A DNA stretch of 64,000 bases from Microvelia longipes (taxonomy: Eukaryota; Arthropoda; Insecta; Hemiptera; Veliidae), in the NCBI GenBank assembly GCA_018340805.1, contig JACMZG010001913.1, positions 42,300,655-42,364,654 of the forward strand, read 5' to 3'. Within the stretch, counting starts at the first letter, position 1. Every line of letters starts with the position of its first letter. Position numbers and translations under genes: made by a program. A model generated the notes under the pieces. That model was given only the letters and a program-made list of their open reading frames with translations, was not told the origin of the DNA and made no database searches. Shown here in pieces: positions 33,701-61,616 of this stretch.

Positions 33701-34429
33701 GAAAATTATAAATTTTCACTCCTATATAAATAAATAAATAACGTTGCAACATTAAAAATACCACACAAAAACACACATACAACATTACATTAAAATACTT
33801 AGTTATAAATTATATAACTAGGAAACATTGCAAGCAAAATACTATGCTACATCTGGGAACTGTTCCATCATTCCAAATTCGTCATTATTGATGGCTAGAC
33901 ATCATGTCCCACTCTGTTCGTCGTGTCCCAATTCGTTATGTCTAACTCATCAGGGCGCCGACAGAGCCTGAACTCAGTTCGCTCTTCACTTAAAAATGTT
34001 GAAGAATATAATGTGAAGTATTTACTAGTGATAAGTGTTGTTTTACCTCCACTATGCTTGGTATATGTTTTTGCAAGCAAAAACATATACCAATTTGATA
34101 CTACCGAGTTTTGCAAAACATGAATAGTTGACACCATATAATGATGCGAGTAGTGCAAAATATGCCTAGAAAATGTAGCAAGTAAAGTGCTATGCTTCAT
34201 CTGGGTATGTAGTATAATTATATTGATCAATTATCACACATGATTATATTGTGTCTTATGTTTTGAAAAAAACATGGTAGTATCTAATAGTAGATACTAT
34301 TTATGTTGTAGGTTTGCTTCAAGGCAAGACCAAGACAGGCCAGAAACATGGTTATCGTCTCATTGCACTTGTCCCATGTGCAGGAGTATATTTTGTATAC
34401 TCGATGTTTGTCCTGTGGAAACCAGATAA
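20551..34429 (+). CDS. TMEM129: TMEM129, ER membrane RING-type E3 ubiquitin ligase (eight exons, complete)
   Basis: Animal TMEM129 is an ER-resident E3 ligase that acts in ER-associated degradation. Exons: 20551-20767, 22167-22276, 26388-26524, 28551-28695, 30253-30338, 31553-31709, 32679-32821 and 34312-34429. All introns are GT-AG and every join keeps frame, giving 370 residues, close to the 362 of human TMEM129. Probable membrane segments lie near residues 9-25, 62-82 and 96-117. The C-terminal cysteine-rich RING uses Cys290, Cys293, Cys306, Cys315, Cys318, Cys320, Cys325, Cys328, Cys350, Cys352 and Cys355; motifs [20 protein letters not shown] and CTCPMCR match the family's unusual RING-C2. 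No break was seen. The introns hold many transposons, but none touches an exon. Confidence 0.97.
20942..21109. mobile_element. Family E short element (~168 bp MITE)
   Basis: Inverted ends ACTTAGAATAATACTA and TAGTAATATTCTAAG, followed inward by GAAGGAGCAC and GTGCTTCTTC. The core has GTTCACTGGTGGTC and ACCAGTCAACTGG with TGATAAC and GTTATCA arms. It resembles the two ends of 29489-30010 joined with the middle removed. It lies in TMEM129 intron 1. Confidence 0.8.
21116..21270 (-). mobile_element. tRNA-derived SINE head (partial)
   Basis: Read on the minus strand, 21265-21195 gives a tRNA-like segment with GGTGGTATAATGGTTAGCAC (A box) and CCGGGTTCAATCCCGG (B box). A body motif that follows, GTCAAGTACTCGTAAAAGAT, corresponds to GTCAGGTACTTGTTAAAGAT in the SINE at 14073. 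The T-loop has only six bases and the acceptor stem has one mismatch, so it is not called as a functional tRNA. Confidence 0.75.
21330..21725. other. AT-rich intron sequence
   Basis: TMEM129 intron 1 without a coding signal. A T-rich start and a GAAGTCCTGAGTGTGGGAG-like patch echo the block at 61112-61480, so a retrotransposon 3' end on the minus strand is possible. Confidence 0.35.
21726..22041. mobile_element. Family D element (~315 bp)
   Basis: Shares with 56353-56670, 56869-57186 and 60454-60745 the left motif ATATTATTACCAGTGAGGCC, the motif TGAATTTTGAAACATC, the centre AACAATTCGGGAAAAG, the motif GCCCCTGAGAGCCC and the right end TCTAGTAATATATTTCTA. The ends are imperfect inverted repeats. 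It sits 125 bp upstream of exon 2. Confidence 0.8.
22167..22276 (+). CDS. TMEM129: TMEM129 exon 2
   Basis: Completes Gly73 and encodes residues through 109: [19 protein letters not shown], then [15 protein letters not shown]. Acceptor TTGTTCAG before 22167, donor GTAAGT after 22276. It carries parts of membrane segments 2 and 3. Confidence 0.92.
22510..22997 (+). repeat. Family F copy, left part (split by hAT insertion)
   Basis: Runs from TTTACTTTTTATCATTTATA, then CCTTAGATATG, through TATGCTAGAGTTGAGATTTT, ATGATGTCATTAACCC and ATGTGCCAAGTTTCATCTCA to GTTTATACCTTTACG. The sequence resumes at 24515 with the next part of the family, so the gap is an insertion. Confidence 0.85.
23125..23475. 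repeat. Long inverted repeat inside the hAT-type element
   Basis: Arms such as AGCTTTTGAGGAGGAAAAGG and TCCTCCTCAAAAGCTT, AAAACAGTTACATGGTTGCT and AGCAACCATGTAACTGTTTT, and CTTTTCAAGGCTTAAC and AAGCCTTGAAAAAG pair across a centre near 23300. A second, more decayed copy lies at 27126-27485 and shares the same left flank. Confidence 0.85.
23536..24083. mobile_element. Second hAT-type element (548 bp), nested
   Basis: Ends CAGGGTTGGCAAAAACCCGG and, on the minus strand, CAGGGTTGGCACCCGGGTGG are inverted repeats. The 8-bp target duplication CCTAATAC is exact at 23528-23535 and 24084-24091. The flanks are rich in AAACCC and GGGTTT runs. It lies within the element at 22998-24506, so it came later. 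A 110-codon minus-strand frame crossing its left end has no recognised motif. Confidence 0.92.
24515..24775 (+). repeat. Family F copy, right part, with 5S-like segment
   Basis: Starts with AAGTACACTAGGTTTTGTGG, then a decayed 5S-like part (GCATTAAACGTGGTCATTGC, then CTGGATGGGTGAC at 24581-24593). It ends in GAGGACAAGCG and GAGGATGAGCC motifs and GAGGTACCCCTTTCCCGATT. It continues the copy at 22510-22997. Confidence 0.85.
24776..25025. other. Intron sequence, small family G fragment
   Basis: The stretch TTTCCCTAAGCTGTTATTTG, then GTTC at 24841-24865, and CAAGGGAACCAAAGCATTTA at 24878 match family G in inverted sense. Otherwise nothing is recognised. Confidence 0.4.
25030..25250. repeat. Family G copy
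   Basis: Has CCTGAAACGAATTTTAAGCC, a GGGGGTGGTGCCCCC hairpin, ACTTTTTCTCCCTTTGAAGT and a CATTGTATACCATCTGGAGA end. The end corresponds to TCTCCAGACGGTATAAAAT at 17760, which places the two copies in opposite order. Confidence 0.6.
25440..26345 (+). mobile_element. Non-LTR retrotransposon 3' end (ORF2 C-terminus and 3' UTR)
   Basis: The frame at 25455-25646 reads [19 protein letters not shown], then [20 protein letters not shown] and [18 protein letters not shown] before a stop. This is the familiar end of non-LTR retrotransposon ORF2 proteins (a stretch like LPRTR..YG.R.F...A...WN.LP..I...S...FK..LK..L). The AT-rich sequence after it, ending AATAAAGGATATTTATTAAA at 26327-26346, is probably its 3' UTR. 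The 5' part is missing. It lies in TMEM129 intron 2. Confidence 0.7.
26388..26524 (+). CDS. TMEM129: TMEM129 exon 3
   Basis: Residues 110-154 plus two bases: [20 protein letters not shown], then KTLSRF and [14 protein letters not shown]. Acceptor TTTTTTTCCAG before 26388, donor GTAAAA after 26524. Confidence 0.95.
26700..27070 (+). mobile_element. Possible retrotransposon 3' UTR
   Basis: Ends with CACTGATGATGGCCTCTAAT, then TAAGTTGAAAGCG and CCAATAAATTTTTTTTTG. A 'GATGATGGCCTC..AATT..GTTGAAAGCG' motif just before an AATAAA tail is common in arthropod non-LTR 3' UTRs. No protein motif was confirmed. Confidence 0.4.
27126..27485. repeat. Long inverted repeat, second copy
   Basis: Begins ACAAAAAACTTTATAGGGAC and carries arms AAGCTTTTGAGGAGGAATAG and CTATTCCTCCTC-like TTATTCCTCCTCAAAAGCTT, with CAAGGCTTAACATAATAAAT and TTAAGCCTTGAAAAAGATAA inside. 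Same order as 23125-23475, but the central hairpin has decayed. Confidence 0.75.
27625..27685. repeat. Inverted repeat ATGAAACTAATAAGA
   Basis: GATGAAACTAATAAGAATAA then AAAAGAAAAAA pairs with TTTTTTTTCATC and TTTTTTCTAATAAGATG nearby, around GCGAAGCTCG. A small foldback in TMEM129 intron 3. Confidence 0.4.
27790..27870. repeat. Family B terminal fragment
   Basis: GACACAATATAATTGTGTCA, then ACTATTCATGTTTTGCAAAA and CTCGGTAGTATCA are identical to the end of the element at 58923-59350. Confidence 0.75.
27871..28085 (-). repeat. Family F fragment, minus strand
   Basis: Contains TCTGGATAGCACTGTTAGAC, then a GGAGGTCTCAAAAACA motif and TGATGTCTCGGTTTCAGATT, then ATGACGTCACAATACTTTTT in the order of the minus-strand F copies at 45420-45690 and 52370-52560. 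Confidence 0.6.
28220..28452 (-). mobile_element. tRNA-derived SINE, second family
   Basis: On the minus strand the head from 28452 reads CTGCCTCCGTAGCCGTGGTC, then GTTTAGTACTGG (A-box region), and GGGGTTCACAGCC (B-box-like). The body further down has CGGCCCTTCAGGG-type GC-rich patches on the plus strand. It is homologous to 8282-8450. It lies in TMEM129 intron 3, 98 bp before exon 4. Confidence 0.55.
28551..28695 (+). CDS. TMEM129: TMEM129 exon 4
   Basis: Completes Arg155 and encodes residues through 203: [20 protein letters not shown], then [15 protein letters not shown]. Acceptor TTGACAG before 28551, donor GTAAAT after 28695. Confidence 0.95.
28780..29180 (-). repeat. Family F copy with well-kept 5S-like segment, minus strand
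   Basis: On the minus strand, 28975-28906 reads TATTGGATCATAAAAATTAA, then GCAGCATTGATCGTGATCAG and TGCTGCATAGGTGACC. This aligns with the 3' half of insect 5S rRNA over the A box, intermediate element and C box. Flanking F motifs (CTTCGCTTGTCCTCAG; GAAACTTGGCACATGTG) are in the usual order. Confidence 0.8.
29235..29488 (+). mobile_element. Non-LTR retrotransposon 3' UTR with AATA repeat tail
   Basis: GAGACTAAGAGCCTCCTGTT, then TCAAGGATTACC and TTTGAGGCTCTGAAG form a small hairpin often seen in arthropod non-LTR 3' UTRs. It ends in an AATAAATAAATAAATAAATA tail, right before a family E element. Confidence 0.5.
29489..30010. mobile_element. Family E long element (~520 bp)
   Basis: Inverted ends ATATAGAAGGAGCAC and GTGCTCCTTCTATAT. 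Inner arms TGATAACACAAAAGCCAGTT, then GACTGGTGGTC, and GACCACCAGTGAACTGCC, then GTGTTATCA. The middle has no frame. The short element at 20942-21109 keeps both ends of this family. Confidence 0.85.
30110..30228. repeat. Family E fragment
   Basis: TTTTGTGTCATCAGAGGCAT, then TGCATTGTGTTTACGG and TTTCTATATTAGTATTATTT are one decayed end of family E, just 25 bp before TMEM129 exon 5. Confidence 0.6.
30253..30338 (+). CDS. TMEM129: TMEM129 exon 5
   Basis: Residues 204-231 plus two bases: [19 protein letters not shown], then RPGIKSFYL. Acceptor TGTTACAG before 30253, donor GTTAGT after 30338. Confidence 0.93.
30637..30750. repeat. TA tract flanked by a perfect inverted repeat
   Basis: Two TA tracts separated by ATAAACAATCTTGCATAT (about 30673-30690). 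The second tract is followed by ATATGCAAGATTGTTTAT, the exact reverse complement, so it can form a long cruciform. It lies in TMEM129 intron 5. Confidence 0.9.
30764..31552. other. TMEM129 intron 5, no further feature
   Basis: AT-rich intron. The frame at 31482-31763 is exon 6 read together with the end of this intron. Confidence 0.5.
31553..31709 (+). CDS. TMEM129: TMEM129 exon 6
   Basis: Completes Arg232 and encodes residues through 284: [19 protein letters not shown], then [20 protein letters not shown]. Acceptor TGTTTCAG before 31553, donor GTGAAA after 31709. Confidence 0.95.
31747..31880. mobile_element. Family A short element, ends lost
   Basis: Begins GGCTAAAATCAGTTGACAGC, then GTGGGGAAATAAT, with centre GTTATTCCTGAATGTTAAAC and CACGC and right arm TTTTCTCATGCTG. 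The outer ~12 bp at each end are missing. It starts 38 bp after exon 6. Confidence 0.8.
32346..32358. repeat. Poly-G tract
   Basis: Thirteen consecutive G in TMEM129 intron 6. Its length is likely to be variable or to carry sequencing error. Confidence 0.9.
32679..32821 (+). CDS. TMEM129: TMEM129 exon 7 (first part of RING)
   Basis: Residues 285-331 plus two bases: [18 protein letters not shown], then [18 protein letters not shown]. Carries eight of the RING cysteines. Acceptor CTTTCAG before 32679, donor GTGAGT after 32821. Confidence 0.97.
32822..33650. other. TMEM129 intron 7, first part
   Basis: AT-rich, no repeat or coding signal recognised apart from a short GA-rich run (GAGAGAGAGAGGAAG at 32913). 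Confidence 0.5.
33655..33757. repeat. Small foldback element
   Basis: Outer arms TATAATGTTGCAACGTTA and TAACGTTGCAACATTA pair, with GAAATTTTCATA and TATGAAAATTATAAATTTTC inside. Likely a ~100-bp MITE. Confidence 0.7.
33790..34270. repeat. Family B copy
   Basis: Holds GCTACATCTGGGAACTGTTC, then CATCATTCCAAATTCGTCAT, ATCAGGGCGCCGACAGAGCC and TGAACTCA, then GATACTACCGAGTTTTGCAA and AACATGAATAGTTGACACC. The order matches 58923-59350. The overlapping frames on both strands come from this repeat. It lies in TMEM129 intron 7, ending about 40 bp before exon 8. Confidence 0.75.
34312..34429 (+). CDS. TMEM129: TMEM129 exon 8 (end of RING, stop codon)
   Basis: Completes Trp332 and encodes residues through 370: [18 protein letters not shown], then [20 protein letters not shown] and a TAA stop. 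FASRQD..RP.TWL and CP.CR..FCILDVC are near-invariant in TMEM129. Acceptor GTTGTAG before 34312. Confidence 0.97.
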
Positions 34430-35100
34430 CATTATTATCTCACATCTCAATACCCTTTTAAGACTGCTTGTCTGTAATTATTACTTTGTTCAGACGTGGA
34501 GTTTTGCAGATGGTTGAACCCCAGGTTTCAACCCCTTGGCAGTTGTTGTGTGAAAGGGATTGAACACGAGATTCAACCCTGAAACTAAATTTTTCACAGT
34601 GAAGATTGTTGGTGGGATGCCCTCGTGGCTAATAACTAAGCCCTAGCTGTGGTTGCTATGGATACTTATAAAAATGATATTAATAGTGTTTTTGTTTATG
34701 TTCTGTACGTCGCAGATTTTGATTATATGTGTTTTATGTTTTCTCAAAACTTGTGTGTGTTATTAGTAGGGTTTAGTTATTAGCTATGAGGGCATCCTTC
34801 CAACAAAAAATTCTGTGTGAACAGTTGGGGTTATACCCCAGGGGGCTTAAACACAGGATTAATTTCCCTGCCAAACCCCGTGTGTAAACTAAGTATATGT
34901 ATACTTCAAAATTTTGTTTGAAATTGTATTTTATTGTAAATTAGACTAATAAATTGTTAATTAATAATTATGTTTCACTTGACCCTTCATAATTATAAGA
35001 AATGGAATTGTAATTGTTTCAGACTAATTATTGTGAAACTTTTGTATCATTAATTTAAAGTTGATTGATATTCCTTTGTGAAATAAACTTTTTGATTATA
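34430..35100 (+). other. Probable TMEM129 3' UTR
   Basis: Sequence after the stop codon with possible polyadenylation signals: AATAAA at about 34950 (GACTAATAAATTG) and about 35083 (GTGAAATAAAC). A foldback element at 34601-34815 lies within it. Confidence 0.5.
34601..34815. mobile_element. Foldback element in the TMEM129 3' region
   Basis: Left arm TTGTTGGTGGGATGCCCTCG, then TGGCTAATAACTAAGCCCTA; right arm TAGGGTTTAGTTATTAGCTA, then TGAGGGCATCCTTCCAACAA. The arms are ~42 bp with few mismatches around a ~130-bp centre. Confidence 0.8.
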
Positions 35101-35294
35101 GAACTTAATCAAAACTTTAAATTCTATTCAATACACACCTTCTGAATAGTAAATAAGTCAAACTTATTTCTGGACGGGGTGAAAGACATTTGAAATCACA
35201 TTTAAATTTTAATTATGTCAAAACAAAGCTGTAAATATAATATTTATCTTATTACCTAAGTATTGTTGATTTTGTTAGTACAGTATTTTTACTT

Positions 35295-35500
35295 TTCCTC
35301 ACCTACTGCTGTAGGTAAATAGAGAAAGTATTGTGTTTACCTTGAAAATCTAAAACTGATTTTGTCAGAATCACCTGTTGAAGGCTTTTTATGACGTTCT
35401 GATTGGTTTTTCAATGTGCTCTCTATCTGTCTGTGTCACTCATAACGCTCTCTATGTTCAAGCTAGAGAGTTGAATATTGGAAAAATCACACTTAAGGTC
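35295..35500 (+). repeat. Family F, left end
   Basis: TTTTCCTCACCTACTGCTGT, then AGAAAGTATTGTGTTTACC and CTCTATGTTCAAGCTAGAGA, then GTTGAATATTGG follow the F opening order. The rest of the repeat is missing. Confidence 0.65.
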
Positions 35501-36472
35501 ACTCAAGAAAAGTCCAGTGTCTACTTTAGGAAAAACCTTAGCTTTGCTCCTAAAAATGAAACTTTCAAGTGCATGGTTCACATTTTAGTAATATATGCCT
35601 TCTTTCAGAATTAGTACATCCATGCAAAATTTTTTAGGACCGTTACATTTACATACATACAAATACATTTTAAATGTGGGTGGTAAATTTCAAATTCATC
35701 ACCCTAATTAACTCAGCTTTGTGTGGAGCTATCACGATAAAATTGGTATCTACCCCCACTAGTTGACCACTGGAAGTTCAAATACCTAATTATTTATTTG
35801 GTAATCATCTGGCATGTATGGTAATCTGATTACCAAAATGTGTTTTTCCACGGTAACTTTAAAAAAGAGCATACCTTTATATTAATTATTTTAGAGACTG
35901 TGTCATATCCCAAACAGTTTTTATTGTTTGGCATACAATAAGGACTATTACCCATTTATAATTAAAAATAATCTTACTGGTACACCAGAATTCATCACTT
36001 CTGATAATTTGTATGAAACAAATTACCAGAATTTACTGATATTGGTATCAAATTGTCCAGGATATGACACAGTTTCAGAAATTATCCATATAATGGTAAC
36101 CTTCAATTTAACTTTTTAAAGTTATGGTAGAATTATACTTGTCTCAGGGTAGGTAGAATTACATAATAGAAATATTTGAACTAGCTTTTAATATTTGCAG
36201 ATATTATTCATTTTGTGATCTATTTATCATAGATGACAAAAATTAATTATCATGATAATTTTATGATAAATCATCATCATGAAAGAATGCGTGTTTGAAA
36301 AATAACAATTATATGAGCTCATAGCCTGGTACATAGTACTGTTCTGTCCATGTAGAGTTCTGTAGGAGGACAGGCTTAACACTGATCACTTGTTGATTCC
36401 TTAGTCTCCTTAAATAAATTATTTTTATAGTAGATAAAAGCTTCATTGGTTATCAGGTTCCCCATATTTATT
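35501..36472. other. Intergenic, no feature recognised
   Basis: Sequence downstream of TMEM129. A 63-codon frame at 35928-36119 has no recognised motif. A TCATGATAATTTTATGATAA palindrome is at 36247. Confidence 0.45.
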
Positions 36473-36750
36473 AATCTATGCCAGGCATTTGACTCCTAAA
36501 TACATGAGTTACTTTGGAGGAATCTGTTTTTCTTTGTAATGAGTCATAAAATTATAAGAATCCTTATTTCTCTATACTCCAAAACTATTGCTATTATTCA
36601 AAATGGTGATCAACACACTCCTAAAGCCAATATCACTGCTGGAATATTACAGGGTGAACCACTCTGAGCCATATTATTCAGTCTATTTATTGCTGATCTC
36701 ATTGCATTCTTGCATGAAAAAAAAGGTTTTAAAGGTATTACTATCTTATA
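36473..36750 (+). pseudogene. Non-LTR retrotransposon reverse transcriptase fragment, broken
   Basis: The frame set by 36476 reads QAFDS, a stop, then IHELLWRNLFFF, then KIIRILISLYSKTIAIIQNG, then ITAGILQGEPL, a stop, then AILFSLFIADLIAFLHEK. This matches the reverse transcriptase palm region (AFD..DH..L, then G..QG.PLSPLLF.L.I.DL). At least two in-frame stops at 36497 and about 36665, so it is dead. The catalytic YADD block is not present. It resembles Jockey- or CR1-like elements, clade uncertain. Confidence 0.8.
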
Positions 36751-36835
36751 TTTTACTTAAATTAATAACACTACTTTGTAAAACAGGTATTTGCCATGAA
36801 TAAATACAGCAAATATAAATAAAATAAATAAATAT

Positions 36836-36876
36836 ACATATATATAATAAGATTATATATATATATAATATATATA

Positions 36877-36910
<34 letters not shown>

Positions 36911-36982
36911 ATAATATATATATATATATATAATATATATAATATATATATATATTATATATATATATATATATATTATAAT
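36836..36982. repeat. TA microsatellite, ~145 bp
   Basis: TA repeats with TAATA interruptions. The minus-strand frames across it are Tyr/Ile artefacts. Confidence 0.95.
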
Positions 36983-37029
36983 TTGTGTGTGTAAATAAGC
37001 TGATAGATTTGGTCCTCCACTCACCCCTC

Positions 37030-37400
37030 ATCATTCCGTCATCTAAATAACCTCAAACCTCATAAGCTTTATATTTATGAAAATTCGCTAAAAGTATTAA
37101 AGGTGCCAAAGTAAAACCTGGTGTCAATCTTAAAAATTGCCTTTATTAAGCTGACCTATGATATCCTTGTTATCGTAGAAAATCAGCACCTATAGAAAAT
37201 CATAGGTACTGTCACAATTTTCTTAATGTTGTAAATGAACAATGAATGAAAAATGGATAAAAATTATATTTCTTAAATGTAGTTCAAAGTAAAATAAACA
37301 TTCATGTAAGTCTTTGTTTAGTCATTTTGCAGTATTAATTTTTTGATTTTTTCTCATTGATTTTGCAGCACTGTTAAAAAAGCGATTTTAGCGAATCCTA
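37030..37400. other. Intergenic, no feature recognised
   Basis: AT-rich sequence. GAAAATTCGCTAAAAG at 37080 and GCGATTTTAGCGAATCC at 37382 echo a motif of family C. Confidence 0.4.
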
Positions 37401-37429
37401 GCGGAATATCTTTAAACTTTAATCAGTCC

Positions 37430-37572
37430 CTTCCCATGGCGCGTTCGCCGAGCTACAGTGAAATTTTACTCACGTTATTGCATATTTGATAAATAAAAAT
37501 TTGTGCCGGCTTCGTGTTTTTATCAATAAAAGCACGTCTTACAATACTTTCACGTCCCAGTTCAAAGAAAAG
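37430..37572 (+). other. Possible non-coding first exon of the unidentified coiled-coil gene
   Basis: A GC-richer patch (GGCGCGTTCGCCGAGCTACA) leads to AGTTCAAAGAAAAG followed by GTAAATGA, a plausible donor at 37573. The next acceptor, TTTTTCCAG, lies directly before the ATG at 39206, which suggests that the 5' UTR is on an upstream exon. This is inference. The exon start is unknown. Confidence 0.25.
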
Positions 37573-38039
37573 GTAAATGAGTAAATATAACTTGTTTATA
37601 ATACCTTCAATGAAGTTGTTATCAGAAATCAAAACATAAAATTGATAAATCGTAAAAATACATGGTATGTTTTACGATTTTTTCTTTATCATTAAATCCA
37701 CTTAATTATGTTTATTATAGCCTTTAATTTAAATTTTGGTAATTAAAAAATGGGTTATAATTTTCATTATGTATTTTAATTTCTTTTATCGTCATGTTTT
37801 TAAGTGTAATAGTGCCATGTGTGAATGAACTCATGGTTCGTCCTACATAACTTGCTACCAGTTTAAAATTGCTGCTATAAGCTTAATTAATATTCTTGAC
37901 CAATAGCTCAGTTATTAAAATTCAAATTGAATTTGATACACACTTTCATAGGCTAAGGTTCAGTTTTGTTATCATTTTTGTTTATTTACTTTATTGAGAT
38001 ATTAGTTTATTTATAGAGAGGATTCAAGTGGTATACAAA

Positions 38040-38780
38040 TGAAGGTTCAGTGTAGAGACAGTGTTCCGACTCCCACTCTTCACACTGAGCTACTTCTGTC
38101 GCTTTTAGTTCTTGCAAATATCCGCATTGCAGCGCTAGTTATCCCTTCATCATTTTAATTTAACCTGTCCAAGCGGCTTTATTTAATTTGGTTTATATTT
38201 TAAAAATGGCGATCTTTGTTAACCTTTTCTGAACTACGGATATAAATTAACAAAGTAGAATATAGGAACAACTGGCGCTGACTTGCGGCATAGTAGTTGA
38301 ACTAGATTCCCTTGTTATTGAATGCTGGTTGCCCTCACACATAGGGGAAAAGCTGGGAGTCGAATCCCTGTCTCTAAAGCCGACCCCTCATTTTACATCA
38401 CTTTAGAGAGGCTCTATAGGCTGAATTTTGAAATATCGTAAAAGTAACATGAACATTTTTGATTATTATTATTATAATCAAGAGCTGTTCCTCTTGATTA
38501 TAAATTAACCTAGGCCATTTTTTTTAGAAAAGGCCTAAGTTAAGAAGTCCTTGAAAGGGTTTTAGAAATGTTTAAAATATTGAGAATGGTGCTTTTTTTT
38601 ACCGTTGCTTACCAACTGATATAAATCAACATAGCAGGATGGAAGAACAAGAGGCGCTTACTTGCCGCTTAGTATTTGAACTAGCTTCCCCCTTGATTGA
38701 AAGCTGGTTTATCTCACCCAATATGGTAAGAGTCCGACCATAAGAGTCGAAACACTGTCTGTATACCGACCCCTCATTTT
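38040..38780. repeat. Three related units (family H), one inverted
   Basis: Units at 38246-38400 and 38620-38780 are direct repeats (AACTGGCGCTGACTTGCGGC against AAGAGGCGCTTACTTGCCGC; both end CCGACCCCTCATTTTA). The unit at 38050-38140 is inverted (GTAGAGACAGTGTTCCGACT, then CCCACTC). Read in that sense each has a B-box-like motif (GGGATTCGACTCCCAGC), so a tRNA-derived origin is possible. Confidence 0.55.
38398..38485. repeat. Family D fragment
   Basis: ACTTTAGAGAGGCTCTATAG, then GCTGAATTTTGAAATATCG and AAAAGTAACATGAAC match the left end of family D. Confidence 0.6.
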
Positions 38781-39205
38781 AATATCACTTAAAATCTCTG
38801 TTTATTTTATTAAAACTATAACATTTTGAGCGCTAATGTTTTATTTACTGTATTAAGATTGGTCATTGATCACCTTATTGATCTTAGTAGCAAATACTAG
38901 AGGTTGACTCAAAGAGTGCAAGAGTGCTGTAAATATCGTACTTAATGTAGTTAAAGTAATAATATTGTGTTGGTTTTATTAATTGTGCCCAAACACTGTG
39001 AGGGAAACAAAATAATTTATCCTGGCCGAATTCATGATTGCGGAACAATAGAATGTCTGGAAGGTTTCAGTGCAACGGGATAAGGTCAGCTCTTAATTTT
39101 AGCTACTAATACTCAACTTAATGGTCTATATACTAGCGTTTGTGTATTTCTCATTTTTAGACTTCATTATCATGTAGACATACTGTATTTATAATATTTT
39201 TCCAG

Positions 39206-59850
<20,645 letters not shown>

Positions 59851-60450
59851 ACTACCTTTGTCTAACTTGATTTATAATTAAATTGTTTATAGTACTTATT
59901 ACGTTAACTACTGACATTTAATTTATATGTTAACTTAAACAATAGCTACGGTAGTGATCACGTCTTGTTTTATTTTAATGATAAAACACATTTATACTCG
60001 GAAAAAAGATAAGCTTATGTATTTGGCGGGAACGATAAGAGACCACATGTGATTATAGCGGGATAGTTGGGGTAAACTGGTTTGCACTGTGCAGAAACTC
60101 TGATCCCATCTGTCGAGTAAATAAGGAACTACAGTCATTTTTTAAATTAATTATACATGTTAATAAAAGATAGCGTTACGAGTATCATTTCGTTGTAATT
60201 TTTTTTTTTCATCAGATATAATATATACAGAATATAATATATATAATATAATATAATATACAGTATAATATAATAATAATATATAATATAATATACAGAA
60301 TATTCCTTGCCTGGTATAAACCTTTACCTATGTACTGTTATAACTTTGAGAAGTTAATTGCTAAACTCTGACTGGTTTTATTATTCTACAAATTGTCTGA
60401 CTTTGAACTTTCTTAGACACATCTAACTGCAATACCCTTCGTATCATTAC
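59851..60450. other. No gene; short AT repeat at 60218-60300
   Basis: Contains ATATAATATATACAGAATAT and related ATA-rich units between 60218 and 60302. Confidence 0.5.
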
Positions 60451-60453
60451 CTT

Positions 60454-60745
60454 AGAGATATATTACTAGAGGAGCCCTATTGGGTTAATTTTTAAACATT
60501 GAAAAAGTAACCTGACCACCTTCGACTACCAATAAAATCAAATGAACAAATTTATAGTAACTTATGTAGTAGAAAGTTTAAAATACTAATCAAAACACAA
60601 ACAATGTGCGAGAAGCCGAAAACAATTGATTTATTATAACCTTAACTCACTCTTGGAAGAGGTGAATAAGGTTACCCAGAGCCCTCGAGAGTCCCAAAAT
60701 GATGTTTCAGGCCTCTCAGTGTAATGAGATAGGTTATGCCCATCC
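60454..60745. mobile_element. Family D element, right end decayed
   Basis: Left end AGAGATATATTACTAGAGGA, then GCCC; core ACATTGAAAAAGTAACCTGA, then CCACC; GCCCTCGAGAGTCCC; right end TAGGTTATGCCCATCC. The terminal TAGTATATATCTCT is missing. Confidence 0.8.
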
Positions 60746-60779
60746 ATAACCTATTTTCCATTATAATAATATAATATGA

Positions 60780-60980
60780 TATTGTATTATATTATAGGTT
60801 ATTGTATTGTATAACTAATAATTTTTCTTATATGTATGCTTAGGATTATTTAAATACATTTATAAAATTCCCCCATAGCTCAAAAGAATTCTCCTTTAAT
60901 GTGTGCAAAAAACTTTATTCGTAAAAATATAAACGTGTTATTAAAATATAATAAATAAAGGATATATTAAAAAAAAGTTT
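60780..60980 (+). mobile_element. Possible retrotransposon 3' UTR fragment
   Basis: Ends in ATAATAAATAAAGGATATAT, then TAAAAAAAAG, resembling the tail AATAAAGGATATTTATTAAA of 25440-26345. No coding part. Confidence 0.35.
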
Positions 60981-61111
60981 CTACCATTATTAATACGATT
61001 ATTCTTGATTACCTGAATACCATTTAAAGTATTTGGATCTTTAAAAGCCCGTTAGTACAATTTTAAAAGTCTAGATCGAATTTTAAATTGATGTTTAAGT
61101 ATTTGTTGCTC

Positions 61112-61480
61112 TATTTTTTTTTTTTTTTTTTTTTTCTTTTGTTAAAACTTTATTGATTAAAAGTAAAATACAATTCAAATAAAAACTACAAAAAAAATTG
61201 AATATAGCAATTTGTAAAAGTAAAAGCTACCTCTCACTGGAGGCAAAGCCTGAGTTGTGAGAGGGAGTCCTTTCAAGTTATTTTAGAGTTTAAAGCTTTG
61301 AAAAATATACTGTGGTAAGCTGATATAGATAAACATATGTAGAGATAAATAGTATAGTAAATAAACAAAATATGAAAAAAAAAAAATAGATTAGAGTGTA
61401 ATGCAAAAACTAATTATTAATGATAAGTAAGGTTTAGTCTGATTGTAAAAAACAAATAAAAATAAATAAATGAATTAATT
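61112..61480 (-). mobile_element. Retroposed 3' end with poly(A) tail, minus strand
   Basis: The plus strand has ~23 T at 61113-61135, then CTTTTGTTAAAACTTTATTG. On the minus strand this is AATAAAG about 13 bases before a long poly(A), the layout of a retroposed mRNA or non-LTR 3' end. The source gene is not recognised. Confidence 0.6.
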
Positions 61481-61616
61481 AAAAAAAAAAAATAATTTCG
61501 AAATAAGCTTTTGATATGATGACCTATGAACCAGAAATCTTGACACCATGATCTTTCAGACATACCATCTTTCTATTTTAAGTTACTTTGATATTAGCTT
61601 CTCTGAATGGTACCCT

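Noticed and set aside
33895..34230. 111-codon minus and 66-codon plus frames
   Set aside because: Both lie in family B repeat sequence, which has no coding signal in its other copy.
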